Assembly: GCA_041651315.1 (NCBI GenBank)
Contig: JBAZJM010000002.1
Coordinates: 1 to 64,000, forward strand
Length of the DNA stretch: 64,000 bases
Direction of reading: 5' to 3'
Origin: CAITYL01 sp041651315
Lineage (GTDB): Bacteria; Verrucomicrobiota; Lentisphaeria; Oligosphaerales; CAITYL01
The translations under genes and the position numbers were made by a program. Of this stretch, positions 17,810 to 26,683 are shown one piece after another; positions within the stretch are counted from its first letter, which is position 1; each line of letters starts with the position of its first letter. The notes beneath the pieces are model-generated. The model worked only from the letters and a program-made list of their open reading frames with translations. It was not told the DNA's origin and did not search any database.

Positions 17810-18933
17810 TAGTGTTTCACCATCGTTTGAAGATAATGCTGAACTAACGTATCCCCAGTGGGATTAGCTGAAGATATACGAATGGTATTTGGAGAATCTG
17901 CATGACCGAATGAAAATTTCACATCTCCTTCAACATTCCCAGTTACATGCTCGAGGTACTCAACATAAATGTCTTCATCGAAGACATGACCTCGTTCCAT
18001 ACGACAATCAATTCTGGAGATTTCTTCTTTATTGAAGAAAAGAATTAATTCACGATCACGATCTTCACCACTAGCTCGAAAGGATACTCTTCGAGTCCCT
18101 TCTTCCTGAGAGGCTGTCATAGCCCACGAAAGAGCTTTAGAGAGCTTGTCCGCACCGACAATAAAAGAAACGGGATAATCATCACTCTCTAAAGTAAATA
18201 ATGGTTTCTTTGAAGAGATCTTACTTAAAGCAAGAATAGATCTCGTCCCGGGTTCAACTATATATAATTTATTCTTATCCTCTGTTATGGAAATATAGTC
18301 GTCTTTGCAATTAGAACAAAAAGAAGAGATGATAGGTAAATCGGCTCCAACGAGACTCAGGTCAAAATCGATGAGTGGTGATTTAACTACCGTCCCATAA
18401 TGTCTAGCCATGGACACGGCACAATTGGATTCACTATAAAAATGAACCTGATTAACTCGCATTTCTTCATCAGACTTCATTTTTACTTGAGCAGAGCAAG
18501 ATAAACTACGAAGTATCTTTTCAAAAGCTACTCGATTAATATCTTTTATACCAGTCGTAGTCGGAAGTTCAGGAATAGGAAGACGCTTAGAACGTCGCGC
18601 CTTCTTTTTCATGCTGGCTTGACGACTCTGCCCTCCACCTTCCGCCTTTAACGAAACTGATTTTTCGTTTATCGTGATAGTAACAGAACGAAGATCATCA
18701 ATATCGAGAAGAGCAGTTTTATCAGGCGTTATATATAATTCTTCGCATTTAATGCTAGAATCACTTCCACCGCTATAATCGACGAAAGTTCGAACATATC
18801 TGCGTTTATCATTCGAAAAAACAACCACTCCATCTTGTTCAAATCGAAGACAAAAATCACCGGATTCCGGTTTAACAAGACGAACCAGAGAGAATGCTTG
18901 TCCTATCGACTTAGTTCCAAGAGAGAATTTCAT
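17809..18933 (-). CDS. Probable beta-type DNA sliding clamp
   Basis: 374 residues, the length of a bacterial DnaN (about 366). Segments resembling the clamp fold include VNQVHFYSESNCAVSMARH (compare the DnaN pattern 'l-gi-fe-----l-avAtDgHRLa'), three similar alternating sheet/helix blocks, and a C-terminus ending in a hydrophobic helix/strand. Identity to DnaN is low by eye, so this is a fold-level call. It is supported by context: the genome encodes clamp-loader subunits. It overlaps both neighbours by a few bases. Confidence 0.62.
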   Translation of the reverse strand: MKFSLGTKSIGQAFSLVRLVKPESGDFCLRFEQDGVVVFSNDKRRYVRTFVDYSGGSDSSIKCEELYITPDKTALLDIDDLRSVTITINEKSVSLKAEGGGQSRQASMKKKARRSKRLPIPELPTTTGIKDINRVAFEKILRSLSCSAQVKMKSDEEMRVNQVHFYSESNCAVSMARHYGTVVKSPLIDFDLSLVGADLPIISSFCSNCKDDYISITEDKNKLYIVEPGTRSILALSKISSKKPLFTLESDDYPVSFIVGADKLSKALSWAMTASQEEGTRRVSFRASGEDRDRELILFFNKEEISRIDCRMERGHVFDEDIYVEYLEHVTGNVEGDVKFSFGHADSPNTIRISSANPTGDTLVQHYLQTMVKH

Positions 18934-19232
18934 CCTTTGTTTATCTCATCTAGCATGGGCTTAATGATTTTCTCAGCCGTTTCAAGCTCTGAAGTTAACG
19001 CTTGAATTTTTACACGTTCAACTTCAATTTGACGAGTGAGCTCATCTTTGATGTTATTCGGATCAAATCCGAGCGCTTGGCATTCATCCATTAATCTACG
19101 GAGTGCCTTTCGTCGCGCCGTTAGTTCAGCAGTAACTAATGATTTATTCCTCTCAAGTGCTTCACGTCGAGAATTATACTCTTGGTAAGACTTGACAAGA
19201 TCATCAATACTGACAGTAGTAGTATCTTTCAT
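18930..19232 (-). CDS. Small coiled-coil protein
   Basis: 100 residues, almost entirely coiled coil, with heptad-like spacing of Leu and Ile between Arg/Glu. It sits one gene from the Rad50-like half ATPase and overlaps the clamp gene start by 4 bp. It could be a separate coiled-coil partner of that ATPase, but has no nucleotide-binding motif. Function unknown. Confidence 0.65.
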   Translation of the reverse strand: MKDTTTVSIDDLVKSYQEYNSRREALERNKSLVTAELTARRKALRRLMDECQALGFDPNNIKDELTRQIEVERVKIQALTSELETAEKIIKPMLDEINKG

Positions 19233-19276
19233 CAGTCATCCTCTCAAAGATAATTTCAAATTACATCAACAAAGTT

Positions 19277-20119
19277 TCAGGTTACCTGTTCAAGATCAAA
19301 TATGGAATCGAAAACCCTATTATTTGAATCAAAACGGGTAGCAGCTATATATTCACGACCTTCAGAACAAGTGAGATTATAATCACAATTCTTACAAGCA
19401 ACAGATGGCTGAGCCTCAAACATTTTCAAACGAACTTTCTTAGCGACATCGAAAGCCGTATCAATAGATTTTCTCATGTCATCTTCAGTATAATCAACCC
19501 ACTGAAGAGGATCAGAAGGAAAGCGCCAATAAAGAAATCCGATTCGACTAGGGGCGACACCGTAATAGAGATAATGTAAAGTCGCGTACCAAATTAATTG
19601 ATTAGAGTCAGTATACTTACCTCTATGTCTTGATCCTTTACCATCAATAATAACGATTTCATCACTAAATGGATGAATGAAATCAACTTTTGCCCCTAAA
19701 CGAAGAGTAATGCCATCCTTGGTATAATCTTGTGTTAAATCACGTTCAGCAACACTAGCCGGGGATAGAAGACGATTTTTTCTTATAGTGTTGATTCCTT
19801 CAGGAATATATGTATCAAGATCATTTCTGAGTGTTAAAACATACCCAGGATCCGAAGCTGATATGAAATTCTCAGTGGCAAATATCTGATCTATAGCAGC
19901 ATCTTTATAGGAAAGAGTAACGCCAATCGGATTCGGTTTAGACCAGGCCTTCCTCTTATAAAACCATTCGAATACTTTTCCAATAATGGAACCAAACATG
20001 GAATCACGCGGATCTCTTGCTTTTTTAAAAGCTTTGATTATATAAGAAAATTCATACTTCTTTGGGCATATTATATAACAACTTATCCCTGAATAGCTAA
20101 GATAGTCACAGAGACTCAT
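19277..20119 (-). CDS. RecB/Cas4-like PD-(D/E)XK exonuclease, probably iron-sulfur
   Basis: 280 residues. The N-terminus SYSGISCYIICPKKYEFSY fits the RecB-family start motif. The nuclease core has GAKVDFIHP, IVIIDGKGS (the D-x-K pair) and the QLIWY form of the QxxxY motif. A C-terminal CKNCDYNLTC with the N-terminal cysteine would make a 4Fe-4S site as in Cas4 and AddB. It starts 1 bp after the Mre11-like gene stop, so recombination or end processing is the likely role. Confidence 0.85.
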   Translation of the reverse strand: MSLCDYLSYSGISCYIICPKKYEFSYIIKAFKKARDPRDSMFGSIIGKVFEWFYKRKAWSKPNPIGVTLSYKDAAIDQIFATENFISASDPGYVLTLRNDLDTYIPEGINTIRKNRLLSPASVAERDLTQDYTKDGITLRLGAKVDFIHPFSDEIVIIDGKGSRHRGKYTDSNQLIWYATLHYLYYGVAPSRIGFLYWRFPSDPLQWVDYTEDDMRKSIDTAFDVAKKVRLKMFEAQPSVACKNCDYNLTCSEGREYIAATRFDSNNRVFDSIFDLEQVT

Positions 20120-20120
20120 A

Positions 20121-21116
20121 CTATTCCTCTAACACACCATGCTCAGCCGCTTCAATAGTCTCTAAAATGATATTTCTAAGATCCTCAGGATAACCTGAGT
20201 TTTTCAATTCTTCAAGTTTATCATCGACATTTCCAAAAGTCGAAGTAGCAGTAGTACGAAGTTTTTGTATGAACTCGTCTAAATTGCGTCGTTCTTTATC
20301 AAGTGCCTTCTTCTTTTCAAGGTCAAAAACTTCAGAAGCATCCTTGATTGGTATATCATGAACATCAATAGAAATTCCTCGAGAGTCACAGACAATACTC
20401 GATACCTTCGGAATACGATCAAGATTTTCGAAAGTTAAGGCCCCTCTAGAGACAGCACCAAGATTCACAAATTTGACGCCAAGGTGTTCTTTAACACCTT
20501 GATCTTTGTGATAATGCCCAAAGACATAAACATCAGGGCATCCTTCAAATATTAAATCTCGATAATCAAATACTCGTTCATTAAAGAATGTTTGAACACG
20601 TTCTTCTGGCGCGAAAGCTGCTAACGCATGAACAAAAGCAATAGTATATGTGCTAGAATCGTTCTTCTTTACGGCCTCTCTCAGAGCGTCGTCATATAAA
20701 TCAGTCGTATATTCAACACCAATAAGTCGAACGTTCAAAGTTCCTGAAGTGAGAGTTTCATCTTTAAGATGTCTGAAAACACCGGAACGAAGAAGAACAC
20801 CAAGCGGCTGTTTAGGGAGAGAAAGCGGATCATTATAACTCATGTCATGATTGCCACCGATGGCATATGTTGGACATGAATAATTACGATGAATCCTAGC
20901 CGATTGAGCGACAGTTGCCATTGTCGTCTTATTAGCAGCTTTCACATGAAAAAAGTCGCCAACACGAACAACAGCATCAGCTTCTAACCTTGAAGCAAGC
21001 TGACCTTGCCATTCAAGCTTCTCAAAAATGGCATCCCTGTAACAGTCTTTTCTGTAACCGGGGTTGAGATCGGCAAGATGTTCGTCAGATGATGTGACTA
21101 ATCTGATTTTCGACAC
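20121..21116 (-). CDS. sbcD: Mre11/SbcD-like metallophosphoesterase nuclease
   Basis: 331 residues. Calcineurin-type metal motifs occur in order: SSDEHL (9-14), VGDFFH, IGGNHDMSY, FVHALAAFA and VFGHYHKDQ. Mre11/SbcD trims DNA ends and hairpins with a Rad50/SbcC ATPase. The C-terminal 80 residues are charged and helical, as in the Rad50-binding region. Rad50-like ATPase and Cas4-like nuclease genes are in the same operon. Confidence 0.88.
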   Translation of the reverse strand: MSKIRLVTSSDEHLADLNPGYRKDCYRDAIFEKLEWQGQLASRLEADAVVRVGDFFHVKAANKTTMATVAQSARIHRNYSCPTYAIGGNHDMSYNDPLSLPKQPLGVLLRSGVFRHLKDETLTSGTLNVRLIGVEYTTDLYDDALREAVKKNDSSTYTIAFVHALAAFAPEERVQTFFNERVFDYRDLIFEGCPDVYVFGHYHKDQGVKEHLGVKFVNLGAVSRGALTFENLDRIPKVSSIVCDSRGISIDVHDIPIKDASEVFDLEKKKALDKERRNLDEFIQKLRTTATSTFGNVDDKLEELKNSGYPEDLRNIILETIEAAEHGVLEE

Positions 21117-21142
21117 TGATCAAAATTACATTGAAAAGAACT

Positions 21143-23374
21143 TCAAGGAAATCCTGAAGCCTGGTCAACGTCAAGACCGGTCGATATCAATAATGAAAGA
21201 TCCGAGTTTCTCATAGTCTCACGTTCATTTTTAACGGAGAATAGGAAAGCATCTGGATCACCAAAAAGAAAAACTTTTTTCTTTGCTCTAGTGATAGCTG
21301 TATAAACAAGATTTCTATATAGCATAATCCCGTACTGCATCGTCATCGGCATGATAACATAATCAAATTCCTGACCCTGACAACGATGTGCAGTACAAGC
21401 ATAAGCGACAGTCAACATCATCCTACATTCTTCAACACTAAATGTAAAGACCTTGTCAACATATCGAGGGACTGACGATTCCTGATCAAACCAGTTAAAA
21501 ACTCGAACCTCAACTTCATCATCTTTTAGAGAGATTCTTTGAACTTTCCCAGTATCACCGTTGAAAATCATGCGGTCATAATCATTCTTTATGATCATGA
21601 CACGATCACCTTCATATAGATCTGAAGTCCCATGTTTTATGTAAGCAGCCCGTTTAGATGCGAATTCAGGATTAAGAACAGGCCGAAGGGATTTATTTAA
21701 GTTATTTACACCTAATTGTCCATCATATTTTGGAGCAATAAGCTGGAAATTCGAGCCCTTCTCTTTCATGAGAGCAGTAAGCTTACAAACTTCTTCAACA
21801 ACCGCCTCAAGCGAATATCGCATGAAAACAAATTGTGATTTCTGACGAAACGATAGATCTATGTCAGAACCAGCAAGAATTTGATGGGCGACTGAAATAA
21901 TATCTGATTGATCTGATTGTCTATATATCCTCTTAAGGAAAACATGAGGAACATCAGGACAACTCAGGAGAGAATTTAAAACATATCCAGCACCAACTGA
22001 CGGTAACTGAGCAGCATCACCAACTAGGATAACAACAGTCGATGGAGTTAGAGCGGTCATTAATCGGTAGAAAGTCTCAGAATCTACCATGCTCATTTCA
22101 TCAACAATGATGGCATCAGCATAAAATTTATTGTTAGCCCCAAATTTCCAACCACCATCACGATTATAACCAAGAGCTCTATGAATTGTGGAAGCTACTT
22201 TGCCCGTCACTTGTGATAGACGCTTCGCAGCTATACCAGTTGGAGATAGAAGAAAATAATCAAGATTTTTCTTCTCGAATAAATCAACAAATGCTGATAC
22301 AAGGGTTGTTTTACCGGTTCCAGGATAACCAGAAATTACGCAAACACGAAATTTCTTTAGCATGAAGAAAGCATCTCTCTGTTCATCAGAGAGTTTAATA
22401 TTTCTTCGTTCTTCGAATGATGAAAGAATTTCATCAAGATCCCCGAAAGAAGGGGCGCCGGATTTCAATAAATCTGATACATGTCTAGCTGCTTCCGATT
22501 CAAAAATCCAGTTATTTTTTAGGTATAACTTCGTTCCATTTGAAACTATAACACCGGATTTTTTGAGTTCGGTAAGACAAGTATAATATGCAGATTCCGA
22601 TAGATAATCTCCGTGAGAAAAAGATTCAAGACCTTGTCTAAAAAGTTTTTTAGTTTGATTAAATATATCTTCAGAAACAACGTAAGTATGACCGTCTGAA
22701 CGAGAAAGTTCATCCATCGAGTATATAATTAAAGCAGAGACTCTCCTTAAATCATCTCTGCCGATCCCAAGTTTTTTGGCAACTTGATCAGCTGTCGAAA
22801 AACCAATACCGGAACATTCATAGAGACAATAAGGATTAGCTTTAATGAGCTCTGTAGCTCGAGCCCCGAAGGTACTATAAACAGACCGAATCTGTGTACC
22901 ATTGAGGCCAAAATCAGCTAAGAAAATTGATACTGTTCGTTGTTCAGATGATTTCTTCCATTCAGTCTGAATAGATTGTCTCTGTTGAGTGGTTAGAAAA
23001 TCACATTCAGAAAGACGTTCAGGAGTGTTATCTAAGATAGAAACTAAATCGTCACCGAATGCTGTATAAAGTTTTCCAGCGGTAACCGGACCTATCGATT
23101 TAACATTATTGATAAGATAGGTCATGACGCCAGTTCTTCCTTTTTCAGGAATGATTTCACAAGCCGAAGCTGTGAACTGACGACCATAAGTTGGATGATT
23201 TCCCCAAACACCACAAAATTTCGCCTTCACACCATTATCGAGTGTTATGTCAGGGAAAACACCATTAACAACGGCTTTTGAATTACCTTTCTCGAGTATT
23301 ACTCTGACAACGGTATATCCAGTTCCCTTATTGGCGAATAGGGTGCCACTAATTTTTCCTATAAGTTCTTCCAC
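21143..23374 (-). CDS. recD2: RecD2-like DNA helicase
   Basis: 743 residues, typical RecD2 size. An N-terminal OB-like segment (GTLFANKGTGYTVVRV) and helix-hairpin-helix elements (VKSIGPVTAGKL, ECSGIGFSTADQVAKKLGI) precede the superfamily 1 motor. Walker A is GYPGTGKTT (349-357), motif II IVDEMSMVD, motif III LVGDAAQLPSVG, motif IV LKRIYRQS, motif V TAHRCQGQEFDYV, motif VI YTAITRAKK. It unwinds DNA 5' to 3'. Phage RecD2/Dda-like enzymes act in replication restart and recombination. It precedes the nuclease genes in the transcript. Confidence 0.92.
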   Translation of the reverse strand: MEELIGKISGTLFANKGTGYTVVRVILEKGNSKAVVNGVFPDITLDNGVKAKFCGVWGNHPTYGRQFTASACEIIPEKGRTGVMTYLINNVKSIGPVTAGKLYTAFGDDLVSILDNTPERLSECDFLTTQQRQSIQTEWKKSSEQRTVSIFLADFGLNGTQIRSVYSTFGARATELIKANPYCLYECSGIGFSTADQVAKKLGIGRDDLRRVSALIIYSMDELSRSDGHTYVVSEDIFNQTKKLFRQGLESFSHGDYLSESAYYTCLTELKKSGVIVSNGTKLYLKNNWIFESEAARHVSDLLKSGAPSFGDLDEILSSFEERRNIKLSDEQRDAFFMLKKFRVCVISGYPGTGKTTLVSAFVDLFEKKNLDYFLLSPTGIAAKRLSQVTGKVASTIHRALGYNRDGGWKFGANNKFYADAIIVDEMSMVDSETFYRLMTALTPSTVVILVGDAAQLPSVGAGYVLNSLLSCPDVPHVFLKRIYRQSDQSDIISVAHQILAGSDIDLSFRQKSQFVFMRYSLEAVVEEVCKLTALMKEKGSNFQLIAPKYDGQLGVNNLNKSLRPVLNPEFASKRAAYIKHGTSDLYEGDRVMIIKNDYDRMIFNGDTGKVQRISLKDDEVEVRVFNWFDQESSVPRYVDKVFTFSVEECRMMLTVAYACTAHRCQGQEFDYVIMPMTMQYGIMLYRNLVYTAITRAKKKVFLFGDPDAFLFSVKNERETMRNSDLSLLISTGLDVDQASGFP

Positions 23375-23408
23375 TTGGAATAAATTACACTAGAAAGTAG
23401 AAGATTAT

Positions 23409-24212
23409 TTAAGAAGGGATAGACATCAGATCCATAAGCTGTTGCTCTGATATAATAATAACCCCATTTTTCTTGGCGGACATCATCTTCTTTGAAGTAG
23501 TATCAGTATCATTAGTAACGAGATATGTGGTTCCTTTAGAAACAGAATTTTGAACTGTTCCGCCAGCATCCATTATCATCTTTTGAACAGTTTTTCTCGG
23601 CTTTGAGAGATCACCAGTTATACATACTGATTTACCTTTAAGTGGACCATCAGAAACTTTCTTGACCTCCAAAACTTCCAACAAATCAAGAAGAAGTTCT
23701 TTTCTTTCTAAAATCCCTTCTTGAATTTGACGTGCAGTTTTCTCCCCAATATTTGGAACGGCAACTAATTCATCGAAGCCAGCTGATACAATTTTATCGG
23801 CAGTATCGAACCCGGCAGAGACAAGATCAGTTGCTGTAGAAAGACCGAAATTCGGAATGTTTATCGATGCAAGAATCAATTCAAGAGGAAGAGACTTATT
23901 TGAATGAAGTGCTGCATAACATTTATCTGCCATTTTACGGCCAGAACAGCAATCAGTCCAATCATCGATAGTTAAACGATAAAGGTCAGCGACCGAAGAT
24001 ACGTTCGGTAATTCGGCTAAAGCTTCAATCGTTGCATCACCAATATTTAAAAGTCCGAGATTCCTGATCCAGACTTTCAATGATCCGATAAGTCTAGATG
24101 GACATGAAGTATTATTACAATATAAGAAATCACCGACAATAGCAGTTGGTCCTGAACATACAGGACAAAACTCAGGTATTTGAAAGAGATCAGGGCGAGA
24201 ACCTTCTGTCAT
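23409..24212 (-). CDS. NAD-dependent DNA ligase, C-terminal half (zinc finger, HhH, BRCT)
   Basis: 267 residues. Cys16, 19, 32 and 37 (CPVC, then C and C) form the ligase zinc finger. Helix-hairpin-helix repeats follow (LGLLNIGDATIEAL, VAVPNIGEKTARQI), then a BRCT domain from about 190 (LKGKSVCITGDLSK, AGGTV, TTYLVTND). These are domains 3-4 of bacterial LigA. The adenylation and OB domains are absent here and occur in a separate plus-strand gene at 26684-27817. The two would need to associate to make a working ligase. Phage T5 is a known case of a two-subunit NAD ligase. Confidence 0.88.
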   Translation of the reverse strand: MTEGSRPDLFQIPEFCPVCSGPTAIVGDFLYCNNTSCPSRLIGSLKVWIRNLGLLNIGDATIEALAELPNVSSVADLYRLTIDDWTDCCSGRKMADKCYAALHSNKSLPLELILASINIPNFGLSTATDLVSAGFDTADKIVSAGFDELVAVPNIGEKTARQIQEGILERKELLLDLLEVLEVKKVSDGPLKGKSVCITGDLSKPRKTVQKMIMDAGGTVQNSVSKGTTYLVTNDTDTTSKKMMSAKKNGVIIISEQQLMDLMSIPS

Positions 24213-24244
24213 AACAGAAGATACAAGACAAAACTCAGAATTTA

Positions 24245-24874
24245 CTACTGCTGAGTTTGTTCTTCGTCCTCATCAACTTCTTCATCTTCGTCAAAATCTT
24301 TGAGCTCTTCGTCATCACCTTCGAGATTCAATTCCGCTTCAAAATCTTCGTCAGGCTTTTGAAACTCAGCCGGAATCTCTGGAGGAGGGGCATTTTCAGG
24401 AACAGCATTATTCGGAGTCCCACCGAAAACCTGTTCTTGAACCATGGAACTCTTTCCTTCATGGAAAGCCTTCATGAATTCACCCATCTCCCCACCGAGT
24501 GAGAGGACTTTTTCAGCAATCTTAGAAAGATCGTCGTTTTCTTTCCCAGTGAAATCTTGCTGAAGACGAGCAATCTTCGAATATGTCATTGCCAAATCTT
24601 TTAGAATATCGGCAATATATGAATTAACTCGATACCACTCTGTATCTCGTGCGTCAGTGGGCGCAGGAGCTGGCGCAGCCTGAGGCGCAGGAGCTGGCGC
24701 AGCCTGAGGCGCAGGAGCTGGCGCAGCCTGAGGCGTACCGCCTTGATTACTCTGACCGTCGTCTGCTTCCCGAAATTTAGCAGCGATTTGAGCAAATCGT
24801 CCTTTCGGCTCTTTGAAAGAACCGCTAAGATTTGCTTCAACTCTAGCAGCAGTAATCTGAAAAGGAGTCGCCAT
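24245..24874 (-). CDS. Acidic protein with an Ala/Pro/Gln repeat linker
   Basis: 209 residues. An N-terminal helical part is followed by a linker made of three PQAAPAPA repeats (about 50-75), a helical middle, and a very acidic tail with long Asp/Glu runs ending in TQQ. The acid tail resembles those of single-stranded DNA-binding proteins by analogy, but I cannot see an OB fold. It is the first gene of the minus-strand operon that contains ligase and helicase genes. Confidence 0.68.
   Translation of the reverse strand: MATPFQITAARVEANLSGSFKEPKGRFAQIAAKFREADDGQSNQGGTPQAAPAPAPQAAPAPAPQAAPAPAPTDARDTEWYRVNSYIADILKDLAMTYSKIARLQQDFTGKENDDLSKIAEKVLSLGGEMGEFMKAFHEGKSSMVQEQVFGGTPNNAVPENAPPPEIPAEFQKPDEDFEAELNLEGDDEELKDFDEDEEVDEDEEQTQQ
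24660..24731. repeat. Three tandem 24-bp repeats inside a coding region
   Basis: The unit GGCGCAGGAGCTGGCGCAGC plus CTGA occurs three times in a row at 24660, 24684 and 24708. On the coding (minus) strand each copy encodes eight residues, PQAAPAPA. The copies look identical, so this is a candidate for slippage-driven length change of the linker. Confidence 0.85.
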
Positions 24875-24907
24875 CTCTGATTAAGAGATAACAAAGGGCT
24901 AATCCGG

Positions 24908-24920
24908 ACGTAAATTACGT
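24908..24920. promoter_or_regulatory. Near-perfect palindrome in a divergent promoter gap
   Basis: ACGTAAATTACGT is a 13-bp palindrome with a single central base, in the 68-bp gap between the divergent genes starting at 24874 (minus) and 24943 (plus). A dimeric regulator could bind here. No clear -35/-10 pair was identified. Confidence 0.3.
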
Positions 24921-24942
24921 TCGATATCCCGTAGATATAAAT

Positions 24943-26658
24943 ATGGAACAGATCGTAATCGAAGAAACGAATACTACAAACCGGGTGGCCGATATAATAA
25001 TCGACACTTTAATTAGTCTAAATGTGACCCATTTTTTCGGAATCCCAGGGGGTCCAGTATCACCAATTTTTCACGCAACCTGGAAGCATCCGAAAGCTAG
25101 ACTCATAGAATCACGGCAGGAGACAAGTGCCGCTTTTACAGCCATGGGATATCATAGAGCATGTGGGAATACTCCATGCGTCATAGTCACTGCCGGTCCC
25201 GGAGCGACAAATGTTGTAACTGGAGTAGCTGCAGCTGCAGCTGAAAAAACTCCAATGATAGTTATCTCTGGAGATGTTTCTTGGGAAACTAGCGGTAAAC
25301 GACTACTTCAAGATTCCGGACCTCAGGGGATAAATATCGACGCAATGTTTCAAGGGATAACGAGGACCATAATCAGAATCAGACAAGCAAAATCAGCCTC
25401 AGCTCATATAGCCGAAGCTCTTCAAATAGCAACTAACCCAAAAAACCCGGGACCAGTCCTAGTCATTATTTCAATAGACAAAGCCTCGGAAAAAACTACC
25501 TCCCCAACCATTGTCGTAACCCCAGTTATTAAAATGAATGATCATGGGGTTGATATGGACTTGGTAAAACTAATTAGAGATAGACTCATTAAAGCGGAAC
25601 GCCCGTTACTTGTTTTCGGAGCTGGTTGCAGACCTTTTTGGCATCATCTCGAATGTCTCTTGTTTGAGTTCAAAATTCCATTTATCACTACACCACGAGC
25701 AAAAGGCATAGTGAATGAAACTCATTCTTGCTCTCTAGGACACGGCGGATTAGCAGCCAGAGCATGGGCAAGAGAGTATACGAGACGTGGGGTTGATTTC
25801 GCTCTTGTCATTGGAACAGATCTAGATGATTGCTCAATTGGATCAACCAGTTATATTAAAGATGGTGGTGAATTAGTTCATATCGATTGCAACGCATTAG
25901 TCTTCAACCGAAATTTACCAACATCATTAGGAATAGTTGCTGACATAGGAGTTTTCCTAAATCAACTAACTGTAGCTGTTCAAGATATTGAGGTATCACT
26001 TAAGCCAGAAATTGAAGAAATTAAAAATAATTCACCTTTCGATCACCAAAACTTTGAAAGTGATGGAAGCGCAATCATAACACCATATCGAGCTTTGGCA
26101 GATCTGCAGCATGCTTGCCCAGACGCAAGATTTGTAACAGATATTGGAGAGCACATGCTATTTGCACTCCATTATTTAATAACAACAAAGCCAGATAGAT
26201 TTACGATCCATCTCGGTCTCGGAAGTATGGGATCGGGTATTTGTTCTTCCATAGGAATGGCGATAGGGGATCAGTCATCTAAAGTTATCTGTATATGCGG
26301 CGATGGCGGGATGCAAATGTCTGGAATGGAACTCATGGTAGCAAAAATGCAAAATCTACCAATATTGTTCGCAGTCTTCAACGACTCTCGTTATAATATG
26401 GTGCATCACGGATTCAGTCAAGTCTATGGGGAAAATATTCCTGTCGAAACTCCACTTATCGATTTTCGAAATTGGGGACTATCAATGGGAATCAATGCTG
26501 AGCGAATAAATCATCCGGGCGATATAACAAGTAATATGATCGATTTACTTACAAAAGATGGCCCGGCAATTTTAGATATTAGAATAGATCGTAATAAACG
26601 GGTTGTTGGAGGAGGAAGAAACGAAGTTCTTAAACAAATGAGTGAACCAGTCAAGTAA
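24943..26658 (+). CDS. ThDP-dependent enzyme of the acetolactate synthase family
   Basis: 571 residues, full length for this family (550-600). The PYR domain has the catalytic Glu60 in SRQETSAAFTAMGY. The middle TH3-like domain (200-350) is present. The PP domain has GSMGSGICSSIG and the ThDP/Mg motif GDGG (453-456) with Asn480 and Asn485 about 27-32 residues on. The fold fits acetolactate synthase, sulfoacetaldehyde acetyltransferase or related decarboxylases; the substrate cannot be read from sequence. It lies alone on the plus strand between the two halves of the ligase, and its end is 25 bp before the ligase start. Very unusual in a phage. Confidence 0.88.
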   Translation: MEQIVIEETNTTNRVADIIIDTLISLNVTHFFGIPGGPVSPIFHATWKHPKARLIESRQETSAAFTAMGYHRACGNTPCVIVTAGPGATNVVTGVAAAAAEKTPMIVISGDVSWETSGKRLLQDSGPQGINIDAMFQGITRTIIRIRQAKSASAHIAEALQIATNPKNPGPVLVIISIDKASEKTTSPTIVVTPVIKMNDHGVDMDLVKLIRDRLIKAERPLLVFGAGCRPFWHHLECLLFEFKIPFITTPRAKGIVNETHSCSLGHGGLAARAWAREYTRRGVDFALVIGTDLDDCSIGSTSYIKDGGELVHIDCNALVFNRNLPTSLGIVADIGVFLNQLTVAVQDIEVSLKPEIEEIKNNSPFDHQNFESDGSAIITPYRALADLQHACPDARFVTDIGEHMLFALHYLITTKPDRFTIHLGLGSMGSGICSSIGMAIGDQSSKVICICGDGGMQMSGMELMVAKMQNLPILFAVFNDSRYNMVHHGFSQVYGENIPVETPLIDFRNWGLSMGINAERINHPGDITSNMIDLLTKDGPAILDIRIDRNKRVVGGGRNEVLKQMSEPVK

Positions 26659-26683
26659 ACTCACGCCTTGTAAGATCAGTATT

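Noticed and set aside
24601..24894. Minus-strand Leu/Arg-rich frame and a plus-strand frame over the repeat region
   Set aside because: They arise from the 24-bp tandem repeat read in other frames; the real gene is at 24245-24874.
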